From: an uncultured Frankiales bacterium
GTDB lineage: Bacteria; Actinomycetota; Actinomycetes; Mycobacteriales; SCTD01
Assembly: GCA_946479905.1 (NCBI GenBank)
Contig: CAMLIA010000002.1
Coordinates: 3,204 to 67,203, forward strand
Reading direction: 5' to 3'
Length of the DNA stretch: 64,000 nt
Shown piece after piece: positions 50,578 through 57,594 of the stretch (positions are counted from its first letter, which is position 1; the number at the start of each line of letters is the position of its first letter). The position numbers were made by a program, and so were the translations under genes. The notes beneath the pieces are model-generated. The model did not search any database. It was not told the DNA's origin and saw only the letters and a program-made list of their open reading frames with translations.

Positions 50578-51438
50578 TCAGCGCAGGAGTGACATCAGGT
50601 ACTCGCCGTAGCCGGACTTGGCGAGCGGCTTCGCCAGGGCCCGCAGCCCCTCGTCGTCGATGAAGCCCTGCTCCCAGGCGATCTCCTCGATGCAGCCGAT
50701 CTTGAGCCCTTGCCGCTCCTCGATGACCTGCATGAACTGGCTCGCCTGCATCATGCTCGCGAAGGTCCCGGTGTCGAGCCACGCGGTCCCGCGGCCCATC
50801 GTCTCGACCTTGAGCTTGCCCGCCTCCAGGTAGCGCTGGTTGACGGTCGTGATCTCGAGCTCGCCGCGGTCCGACGGCTTGATCTCCGAGGCGATCCGCA
50901 CCACGTCGTTGTCGTAGAAGTAGAGCCCCACCACGGCGAAGCTGCTCTTCGCCTTCGCGGGCTTCTCCTCGATGGACAGCGCCTTCTGGTTCTCGTCGAA
51001 CTCGACGACGCCGTACCGCTCCGGGTCGGACACGTGGTAGGCGAACACAGCGGCGCCGTCGACGTCGGTGTACTTCGCGAGCTGGTCGCCGAAGTCCTGG
51101 CCGTAGAAGATGTTGTCGCCGAGCACCAGCGCGACCTTGTCGTCGCCGATGAAGTCCCGTCCGATGATGAAGGCCTCGGCGAGGCCGTTCGGGGCCTCCT
51201 GGATGGCGTACTCGAAGCGGCAGCCGAGGGAGGAGCCGTCACCCAGCAGCCGCTGGAACGACGGCTGGTCCTCCGGGGTCGTGATGATGAGGATCTCGCG
51301 GATGCCGGCCAGCATCAGCGTCGAGACCGGGTAGTAGACCATCGGCTTGTCGTAGACAGGCATGAGCTGCTTCGAGACGCCCTTGGTGATGGGGTACAGC
51401 CGTGTGCCCGAACCGCCGGCGAGGACGATGCCCTTGAT
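50578..51438 (-). CDS. rmlA: Glucose-1-phosphate thymidylyltransferase with apparent ATC start
   Basis: 286 residues; RmlA makes dTDP-glucose, the first step of dTDP-rhamnose synthesis. The nucleotide-binding motif [14 protein letters not shown] begins at codon 3, followed by [26 protein letters not shown] and [10 protein letters not shown]. The frame is closed upstream by TAG (51448-51450). Between that stop and the motif there is no ATG, GTG or TTG, only ATC codons at 51441 and 51438. AGGAG lies 6 nt before the ATC at 51438, exactly where family members have ATG. Starting at ATG 51363 would delete the essential GxGTR motif. Confidence 0.85.
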   Translation of the reverse strand: MKGIVLAGGSGTRLYPITKGVSKQLMPVYDKPMVYYPVSTLMLAGIREILIITTPEDQPSFQRLLGDGSSLGCRFEYAIQEAPNGLAEAFIIGRDFIGDDKVALVLGDNIFYGQDFGDQLAKYTDVDGAAVFAYHVSDPERYGVVEFDENQKALSIEEKPAKAKSSFAVVGLYFYDNDVVRIASEIKPSDRGELEITTVNQRYLEAGKLKVETMGRGTAWLDTGTFASMMQASQFMQVIEERQGLKIGCIEEIAWEQGFIDDEGLRALAKPLAKSGYGEYLMSLLR

Positions 51439-51577
51439 GATCGACTCCTAGGTCGTGGGGAAGGTCGTGGGGAGGTTGTCGTGAGGACGTGCGCCACCCA
51501 GGATGCCAGGGTCGCCCCGTGAGCCGCGCCTCCCACCCCCTGCGCGTAGCTCAGCCGTCGCTGGGCACAGCACGAGC

Positions 51578-51679
51578 ATGTTCTTCTTCTTCTCCAACAG
51601 GATGGGCTGCCTGCCCAGTCTGCTGGTGTCCGCCGTCGTCACGCTCGTCCTGCTGTTCGCGACCGGCGTGCTGCGCTGA
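51578..51679 (+). CDS. Small membrane protein (33 aa)
   Basis: MFFFFSNRMGCLPSLLVS, then AVVTLVLLFATGVLR: a Phe-rich start, an SNR-x-GC motif and one transmembrane helix. The arrangement resembles short membrane proteins I associate with actinobacteria, but this is recollection only. It ends 3 nt before the stop of the convergent 51683-52012 gene. The region 51439-51577 before it holds the rmlA leader, including a perfect 12-bp tandem repeat (51450-51473). Confidence 0.55.
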   Translation: MFFFFSNRMGCLPSLLVSAVVTLVLLFATGVLR

Positions 51680-51682
51680 GCC

Positions 51683-52012
51683 TCACACCTGCGGGCCACC
51701 TCCTGTGCCGACGTCGCCCTGCAGGTTCTCCACCACGATGAGCCGGTGCTCGGTGGCGGCCTCGATCCGGGCGCGCAGGACCACCGCCGCCAGGGTGCGC
51801 GCCTCGTCGAGCCCCTCGACCGCGCGCTGGAGCGCCCGGTCCACGACGTCCAGGACCAGATCGCGGTTCTTGCCGGAGTCGCAGAGCCCGATCACGGCCG
51901 CGAGCGCCTCTGGCGCGAAGCGGCACCGCTCCTCGTACGGCGCCGAGCGGTCCACGGTCGCGGTCGCCACGGCGCGCTCGACGGCCGCGACGACGACCCG
52001 CTCGGTGGCCAT
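51683..52012 (-). CDS. Small soluble protein, function unknown
   Basis: 109 residues, mostly alpha-helical, no recognised domain or signal. It contains two cysteines (EERCRF and IGLCDSGKNRD) and an acidic/helical middle (LVLDVVDRALQRAVEGLDEAR). ATG 52012; 57 nt downstream of pxpC on the same strand, so co-transcription with the oxoprolinase genes is possible. Confidence 0.6.
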   Translation of the reverse strand: MATERVVVAAVERAVATATVDRSAPYEERCRFAPEALAAVIGLCDSGKNRDLVLDVVDRALQRAVEGLDEARTLAAVVLRARIEAATEHRLIVVENLQGDVGTGGGPQV

Positions 52013-52069
52013 GACGTCATCCTGGCAGGCTCAGCAGTCGAAGACCGACCCGACAGGATCACGCGATGC

Positions 52070-52861
52070 TCACCAGGTGGCCGTGAACGTGACGGTCCCG
52101 CCCGGCCGGGTCTGCGCCAGCACCCGCAGGTCCGCGCGCTCGACGACCCCGATCACGGGGTAGCCGCCGGTCACGGGGTGGTCGACGAGGAACACGATCG
52201 GCTGACCGCTGGGGGGCACCTGCACGGCGCCCGGCAGCAGGCCCTCGGGTGGCAGCTCTGCCGTCGTACGGCGCACGAGCACAGGACCTTCCAGGCGCAC
52301 CGCGGTCCGGTCGGAGCTGGCCGCGACCGTCCACGTGGACTGCGCGAGCAGGTCGAGGGTGCCGGCGTGGACGTGGTCCGCTCGTGGTCCCGGGTGCAGC
52401 CGGAGCAGCCCGTCGTGCGGGAGCACCTCGGTCGGCCCGGATGCGGAGCCGCAACGGAGGACGTCGCCGACCTGCAGCGGCGCGGGTCCGATGCCGCTGA
52501 GGGTGTCGCGCGACCGCGATCCCAGGACAGGGGGTACGTCGACACCGCCGGGGACGGCGACGTACTGCCGCAGCGGCGCAGCCGGCTCCACGCTCAGCAG
52601 CTCACCGACCGCGAGCTCGCGGACCGCGACGTCCAGCCCCGTGGCCACAGCGACGCGCAGCTGCGACTGCGCGCGGAGCACCAGACCGCCGTGCAGCACT
52701 TCCAGACCGGCCGCGTCTGGCGGGTTGCCGACCGCCGCGTTGGCGAGCGCGAGCCCCAGCGGGTCCGCGGCGCCGCTGACGCCGACGCCGAGGTGCGCGA
52801 GACCGGGTCGGCCGCCGTCCTCGACCAGCACGAGCGGCCCGGTCTGCTCGACGCGCAGCAC
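52070..52861 (-). CDS. pxpC: 5-oxoprolinase subunit PxpC (KipA-like)
   Basis: A 263-residue biotin-dependent-carboxylase-like cyclophilin-fold subunit: VEDGGRPGLAHLGVGVSGAAD at the N-terminus, GGVDVPPVLGSRSRD in the middle and VFLVDHPVTGGYPVIGVV near the end. With PxpA and PxpB it hydrolyses 5-oxoproline to glutamate using ATP. The GTG start directly abuts the PxpB stop. Confidence 0.92.
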   Translation of the reverse strand: MLRVEQTGPLVLVEDGGRPGLAHLGVGVSGAADPLGLALANAAVGNPPDAAGLEVLHGGLVLRAQSQLRVAVATGLDVAVRELAVGELLSVEPAAPLRQYVAVPGGVDVPPVLGSRSRDTLSGIGPAPLQVGDVLRCGSASGPTEVLPHDGLLRLHPGPRADHVHAGTLDLLAQSTWTVAASSDRTAVRLEGPVLVRRTTAELPPEGLLPGAVQVPPSGQPIVFLVDHPVTGGYPVIGVVERADLRVLAQTRPGGTVTFTATW

Positions 52862-53467
52862 TCAGACCGCCCGGAAGCGCACGCGGTCGCCGAGCCGCAG
52901 CAGGGCGGGCGGCTCGCGGTCCAGGTCCCAGAGCGTCGCATCGGTCGTGCCGAGCAGGTTCCAGCCGCCGGGTCCGCGACGCGGGTAGACGCCGGTCCAC
53001 GGACCGCCGATCGCCACCGAGCCGGCGGGCACAGCGGGTCGCGGGTCGGAGCGCCGGGGAGTCGCGAGGGCGGCCGAAAGCCCTTGCAGGTAGGCGAACC
53101 CGGGAGCGAAGCCGGTCAGGGCGACCGTGCACACCGCGCCCGTGTGGAGGTCGACGACCTCGTCGACCGACAGCTCGTGCCGTGACGCGACCGCCGCGAG
53201 GTCCGCCCCGTCGTAGCGGACGTCGAGGACGTGCTCCCGAGGTGTCACGGTGCGTGGCTGCGCGGTGAGTGCGGCGAGCACCCGCTCGGCCGCCCGCCGC
53301 GCCGGCGGGTCGACGCACTCGACGAGGAGCGAACGGGCACCGGGGACGGTCTGCACCACGCCCGCCACCGGGTGCACGAGCAGGTCCAGGTGCAGGTCGA
53401 CCGCGTCGCCCTCACCGGGGCACTCGAGCAGGAAGGCTTCCGGGCCGTAGGGGCGGACGCTCCTCAC
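52862..53467 (-). CDS. pxpB: 5-oxoprolinase subunit PxpB (KipI-like)
   Basis: A 201-residue PxpB/KipI-family subunit with VPGARSLLVEC, the VRYDGADLAAVASRH segment and the family signature GFAPGFAYLQGL followed by RRSDPRPAVPAGSVAIGG. It complexes with PxpC and transfers the ATP-activated oxoproline intermediate. GTG 53467 overlaps the PxpA stop (GTGA); the longer frame upstream lies in pxpA. Confidence 0.93.
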   Translation of the reverse strand: MRSVRPYGPEAFLLECPGEGDAVDLHLDLLVHPVAGVVQTVPGARSLLVECVDPPARRAAERVLAALTAQPRTVTPREHVLDVRYDGADLAAVASRHELSVDEVVDLHTGAVCTVALTGFAPGFAYLQGLSAALATPRRSDPRPAVPAGSVAIGGPWTGVYPRRGPGGWNLLGTTDATLWDLDREPPALLRLGDRVRFRAV

Positions 53468-54207
53468 GTGAAGGCAGCCACCGTGACGCCGGCATCCTCG
53501 AGCGCGACCCGCACCCGGCGGGCGAGCGCGGCCGCCCCGGGGGTGTCGCCGTGCACGCACAGCGACCGGGCAGGCACCTCGATCACCGCCCCGGTGACGG
53601 TGACGACGGTGCCCTCCGTGGCGAGCCGCACCGCTCGTTCGCAGACCTCCCCGATGTCGGACAGCACCGACCCGGGCTCGCTGCGCGACACGAGGCTCCC
53701 GTCGTCGAGGTAGCCGCGGTCGACGAACGCCTCACCGACGGCCAGCGACCTCAGGGACGCGAAGAACGGCGAGCCCACGGCGGCGAGCACGGGCACTCCC
53801 AGGACGTCGGCGGCGTCCGCGACCGCCTTGCCCTGCGCCGGGTGCGAGCTGCAGGCGTGGTACAGCGCGCCGTGCGGCTTCACATAGGACACGGGCAGGT
53901 CGAGCCCCGCCGCGAGCCCCTGCAGCCCACCTGCCTGGTACAGCACGTCGGCGACCAGGTCGTCGTAGGAGACGTCCATGAACCGGCGGCCGAAGCCGGC
54001 CAGGTCGCTGTACGACACCTGCGCCCCGACCGCGACGCCGCGCGCCGCCGCAGTCGCCAGCACGGTCCGGAGCCGGGCGGGGTCGCCGGCGTGGAAGCCG
54101 CACGCGACGTTCGCGCTCGTCACGACCTCGAGCAGCGCCGCGTCGTCGGTGAGCTCCCACCGACCGAAGCCCTCGCCGAGGTCGGCGTTGAGGTCCACGG
54201 TGGCCAT
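53464..54207 (-). CDS. pxpA: 5-oxoprolinase subunit PxpA (LamB/YcsF family)
   Basis: A 247-residue PxpA: DLNADLGEGFGRW opens the TIM-like barrel, then SANVACGFHAGDP (metal/substrate site), VGAQVSYSDLAGFGRR, VKPHGALYH and EAFVDRGY. Catalyses the ring-opening half of ATP-dependent 5-oxoproline hydrolysis. ATG 54207 fits the family start; ATG 54216 adds three residues. Divergent from the mannitol-dehydrogenase-family gene across about 23 nt. Confidence 0.94.
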   Translation of the reverse strand: MATVDLNADLGEGFGRWELTDDAALLEVVTSANVACGFHAGDPARLRTVLATAAARGVAVGAQVSYSDLAGFGRRFMDVSYDDLVADVLYQAGGLQGLAAGLDLPVSYVKPHGALYHACSSHPAQGKAVADAADVLGVPVLAAVGSPFFASLRSLAVGEAFVDRGYLDDGSLVSRSEPGSVLSDIGEVCERAVRLATEGTVVTVTGAVIEVPARSLCVHGDTPGAAALARRVRVALEDAGVTVAAFT

Positions 54208-54230
54208 GGGTCGCATCGTGCCAGAGACGG

Positions 54231-55493
54231 GTGCGCCAGACTCGTGCCGTGCTCTGCCCTCCCTACGAACGCGGCCACCTCACGGCCGGCATCGTCCACA
54301 TCGGTGTCGGTGGCTTCCACCGGGCCCACCAGGCGAGGTACGTCGACGAGCTGCTGCTCCAGGGCAAGGCGCGCGACTGGGCGATCCTCGGCGTCGGCGT
54401 GCTCCCAGGTGACGCGCGGATGCGGGACGCGCTGCTGGAGCACGACGGCCTCTACACGCTCGTCGTCAAGCACCCGGACGGGACGCACGAGCGGCGCATC
54501 ATCGGGTCGATCCTCGGCATGCTGCTGGCACCCGACGACGTCGACGCCGTCATCGAGCAGCTGGCCGCGCCCAGCACCCGCATCGTCTCGCTGACGGTCA
54601 CGGAGGGCGGTTACGCCGGCCGGCAGGAGTGGATGGGGCTGGTCACGGAGTCGCTCGCGCGCAGGAGGGCGCGGGGCATCCCGCCGTACACCGTAATGTC
54701 CTGCGACAACGTGCCCGGCAACGGGCGCGTCGCGCAGCGGGCGCTGCTGGCGTTCAGCGGCGACGAGGACCTGCTCGCCGGCGTCGCGTTCCCGAGCAGC
54801 ATGGTGGACCGGATCACGCCGGTCACCACGCCGGCGGACCGGGAGCTCGCGGAGGACGACTGGCCGGTCGTGTGCGAGCCCTGGTCGCAGTGGGTGCTCG
54901 AGGACGACTTCGGCCTCGGGCGTCCCGCGTTCGAGGACGTCGGTGTCCAGCTCGTCGAGGACGTCGAGCCCTACGAGCTGATGAAGCTGCGGCTGCTCAA
55001 CGGCAGCCACCAGGCGATGGCCTACGCGGGGCACCTCGCGGGCCACGTCTACGTGCACGAGGCGTGCGCCGACCCGCGGATCGTCCAGCTGCTCAAGGGG
55101 TTCATGGACGAGGTGACCCCGACGCTGCGGCCGGTGCCCGGGATCGACCTGGACAGCTACCGGGCGTCGCTGCTGGAGCGGTTCGCCAACCCTGCGGTCC
55201 GGGACACGCTGCTCCGGCTGTGCGCCGAGACCACCGCCCGCATCCCACCCTGGCTCGGGCCGGTGATCCAGGAGCAGCTCGACGCGGGGCGACCCGTGGA
55301 GCACCTCGCGCAGGTGGTGGCGTCGTGGCACCGCTACGCCCAGACGTGCGAGGTCGTCGACCAGCAGCGGGACCGGGTCCTCGCCGCGGTCGCCCAGGAC
55401 CGGCTGCTCGAGGAGTTCCTGCCGGAGGTCGCGGACGGCGCGTTCCGGGAGGCCTACGAGCGCGCGCGGCTGCAGCTCGCCGACGGGAGCTGA
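54231..55493 (+). CDS. Mannitol dehydrogenase-family polyol/uronate dehydrogenase
   Basis: A 420-residue long-chain NAD-dependent dehydrogenase: IVHIGVGGFHRAHQARY cofactor motif (about residues 21-37), TVTEGGY, SCDNVPGNG and the catalytic KLRLLNGSHQ (K-x4-N-x2-H). It interconverts a polyol or sugar acid and its keto form (mannitol, arabinitol, altronate or similar); the substrate is not determined by sequence. GTG 54231 is used; GTG 54249 is a possible shorter start. The stop lies 4 nt before the convergent PIG-L stop. Confidence 0.9.
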   Translation: MRQTRAVLCPPYERGHLTAGIVHIGVGGFHRAHQARYVDELLLQGKARDWAILGVGVLPGDARMRDALLEHDGLYTLVVKHPDGTHERRIIGSILGMLLAPDDVDAVIEQLAAPSTRIVSLTVTEGGYAGRQEWMGLVTESLARRRARGIPPYTVMSCDNVPGNGRVAQRALLAFSGDEDLLAGVAFPSSMVDRITPVTTPADRELAEDDWPVVCEPWSQWVLEDDFGLGRPAFEDVGVQLVEDVEPYELMKLRLLNGSHQAMAYAGHLAGHVYVHEACADPRIVQLLKGFMDEVTPTLRPVPGIDLDSYRASLLERFANPAVRDTLLRLCAETTARIPPWLGPVIQEQLDAGRPVEHLAQVVASWHRYAQTCEVVDQQRDRVLAAVAQDRLLEEFLPEVADGAFREAYERARLQLADGS

Positions 55494-55497
55494 CGGG

Positions 55498-56310
55498 TCA
55501 GCGCAGTCCTGCGAACAGGTCGGTCTCGACCTCGCCACCGGTCCACGGCGGGCTCACGCGGACGAAGGCCTCCTCGCCGAAGACCTCGGTGAAGACCTCC
55601 ATCGGGAAGTGCAGGAAGAAGATGTTCCCGGCCTGGCTGACGTGCGCCTTGAGCGCGTCCATCTTCTGCTGGGCCTGCGCCTTGCACTCGATGACGGCAG
55701 CGACCTCCTCGTCAGGGACGCCGAAGGAGCCCTCGTCCAGCGGCGGCGGCTCCATCCCGGCCTTCTCCATCAGCTCGCGGAAGGCGGCCAGGCCGCTGCG
55801 CCGGAACGTGGGGAAGTAGACCTTCGCGGTCGAGGCGGTGGCCTCGAGCGCAGCCATCGTGATGCGGTGGGCCTGGATGTGGTCGGGGTGCCCGTAGAAG
55901 CCGAAGTCGTCGTAGGTGACGACCACGTCCGGCTGGTACTTCTCCATCAGCGCGATGAGCGGCTTCGCGGCCTCCTCCACGGGGGTCGACCAAAACGAGC
56001 CGGGCGCGTCGTTCTGCGGCCAGCCCTCCATGCCGGAGTCGTGGAAGCCCAGCATCTCGAGGTGGGTGACCCCGAGCACCCGGCAGCTGTCCTCGAGCTC
56101 CCGGGTGCGCAGCGCCACCACCGCTTCGGTGTCGTGGTCGTCACCGTGCCCGGTCTCGCCCGCCTGCACATCGGGGGTGTCGCCGAGCTCCCCGTTGGTG
56201 CAGGTGACGAGCACGGTGCGGACGCCCTCGGCCGAGTACTTGGCGAGGATGCCGCCCGTCGTCGACGCCTCGTCGTCAGGATGCGCGTGCACGGCCATCA
56301 GGGTGAGCAT
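55498..56310 (-). CDS. PIG-L/LmbE-family deacetylase (Mca/MshB-like)
   Basis: A 270-residue zinc-dependent N-deacetylase: VHAHPDDEAS (AHPDDE zinc site, residues 8-13), then the downstream HPDHIQAH third zinc ligand. The family includes mycothiol biosynthesis MshB and the mycothiol-conjugate amidase Mca, which fit an actinobacterium; substrate cannot be fixed here. TAACCT (minus strand, 56318-56323) ends 7 nt before the ATG and overlaps the stop codon of the upstream nitronate-monooxygenase gene, so it has its own leaderless promoter. Confidence 0.88.
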   Translation of the reverse strand: MLTLMAVHAHPDDEASTTGGILAKYSAEGVRTVLVTCTNGELGDTPDVQAGETGHGDDHDTEAVVALRTRELEDSCRVLGVTHLEMLGFHDSGMEGWPQNDAPGSFWSTPVEEAAKPLIALMEKYQPDVVVTYDDFGFYGHPDHIQAHRITMAALEATASTAKVYFPTFRRSGLAAFRELMEKAGMEPPPLDEGSFGVPDEEVAAVIECKAQAQQKMDALKAHVSQAGNIFFLHFPMEVFTEVFGEEAFVRVSPPWTGGEVETDLFAGLR

Positions 56311-56320
56311 GGCCAGCAGG

Positions 56321-57451
56321 TTAGACGCCGGCAGCAGCGTTCGCGTCGGTCAGCGTCTGGGTGGCCTCGAGGTACTCGTTGACCCAGCGCTGGATCACCG
56401 CGGACGTCTTCTCGACCTTCTTGAACTGGCCGACGACCTGACCGACCGGGTTGAAGGCGACGTCGACGGTCTCGTCGGGGTAGCGGGACGTGGCGGCGAC
56501 GGCCATCCCGGAGACCATGTACTGCAACGGCATGCCGAGCGGCTCGGGGTTGCCGGGGGTCTCCCACGCGACCGTCCAGTCGTTCTTCAGCATGCGGGCC
56601 GGCTTGCCGGTGAAGGAGCGGCTGCGCACCGTGTCCCGACTGGTGGCCTTGATGTAGGCCTCCTGCTGCTTGGAGGTGTTCTCCGACTCCTCGACCATGA
56701 GCCACTGCGAGCCGGTCCACGCGCCCTGGCAGCCCAGGGCGAGCGCCGCGGCGATCTGCTGGCCGCTGCCGATGCCACCTGCGCCGAGCACCGGGATCGG
56801 GGCGACCTCCTTGACCACCTCGGGCCACAGCACGATCGAGCCCACCTCGCCGCAGTGGCCGCCGGCCTCGCCGCCCTGGGCGATGATGATGTCGACCCCG
56901 GCGGCGGCGTGCTTCCTCGCCTGGTGGGCCGAGCCGCAGAGGGCGGCGACCTTGCGGCCGGCCCCGTGGATCAGCTCGATCATGTCGGCGGGCGGGGTGC
57001 CGAGCGCGTTCGCGATCAGCGTCATCTTCGGGTGCTTCAGCGCGATCTCGACCTGAGGCGCCGCCGTGGCCTCGGTCCAGCCGAGCAGCTTCAGCGCGTC
57101 ACCGTCGGACTGCTCGACCGGCACGCCGTGGTCGGCGAGCAGCTTCTTCGCGAAGTCGAGGTGGCCCTGGGGGACCATCGACTGGAGCATCTTCGTGAGC
57201 TCCTCGGTGGACATGTTCGCGTCCATGCCCTCGTACTTGTTCGGGATGACGATGTCCACGCCGTAGGTGTGGTCGCCGATGTGCTCGTCGATCCACTTCA
57301 GCTCGATCTCGAGCTGCTCGGGCGTGAAGCCGACCGCCCCCAGGACGCCGAACCCACCCGCCTTGCTCACAGCGACCACCACGTCGCGGCAGTGCGTGAA
57401 GGCGAAGATCGGGAACTCGATGCCGAGCTCGTCGCAGAGGGCGGTGCGCAT
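56321..57451 (-). CDS. Nitronate monooxygenase-family flavoprotein
   Basis: A 376-residue FMN-binding TIM barrel of the NMO/2-nitropropane dioxygenase family: FPIFAFTHCRDVVVAVSKAGGFG at the N-terminus, IIIAQGGEAGGHCGEVGSIV with the catalytic-site histidine, and VLGAGGIGSGQQIAAALALG phosphate loop. Members act as nitronate oxidases, enoyl reductases or in steroid catabolism. It is preceded by a perfect KstR-type palindrome (57474-57487) and a GAGGAGAG Shine-Dalgarno, linking it to steroid-degradation control. The large residue-60-to-110 insertion marks the actinobacterial long subgroup. Confidence 0.9.
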   Translation of the reverse strand: MRTALCDELGIEFPIFAFTHCRDVVVAVSKAGGFGVLGAVGFTPEQLEIELKWIDEHIGDHTYGVDIVIPNKYEGMDANMSTEELTKMLQSMVPQGHLDFAKKLLADHGVPVEQSDGDALKLLGWTEATAAPQVEIALKHPKMTLIANALGTPPADMIELIHGAGRKVAALCGSAHQARKHAAAGVDIIIAQGGEAGGHCGEVGSIVLWPEVVKEVAPIPVLGAGGIGSGQQIAAALALGCQGAWTGSQWLMVEESENTSKQQEAYIKATSRDTVRSRSFTGKPARMLKNDWTVAWETPGNPEPLGMPLQYMVSGMAVAATSRYPDETVDVAFNPVGQVVGQFKKVEKTSAVIQRWVNEYLEATQTLTDANAAAGV

Positions 57452-57473
57452 GGTTCTCTCCTCAGAAGGTGGC

Positions 57474-57487
57474 TAGAACACGTTCTA
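57474..57487. promoter_or_regulatory. KstR-type operator candidate
   Basis: TAGAACACGTTCTA is a perfect palindrome (6-bp arms, 2-nt centre) and an exact match to the published KstR consensus TNNAACNNGTTNNA. It is centred about 30 nt upstream of the nitronate-monooxygenase ATG (57451). Confidence 0.65.
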
Positions 57488-57539
57488 CCGCGGTTGCGGC
57501 CGTACGAGCAAGGCGGACGACGTCCCTTGCCCCAGTGCG

Positions 57540-57570
57540 GGCCCCCGGGGGCCGACGACGGGCATACACT
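57540..57570 (+). promoter_or_regulatory. 14-bp GC palindrome and -10 box upstream of the radical SAM gene
   Basis: GGCCCCCGGGGGCC (57540-57553) is a perfect palindrome. TACACT (57565-57570) is a good -10; the expected -35 position (about 57542-57547) falls in the palindrome, and no good -35 hexamer is visible. The palindrome may be an activator or repressor site. A GAGAGGAG Shine-Dalgarno lies before GTG 57595. Confidence 0.4.
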
Positions 57571-57594
57571 CGCGCCGCCTGAGAGGAGCGCGAC

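Noticed and set aside
51361..51363. ATG 51363 as the rmlA start
   Set aside because: It would remove the first 25 residues, including the essential GxGTR nucleotide motif, although those codons are intact and in frame.
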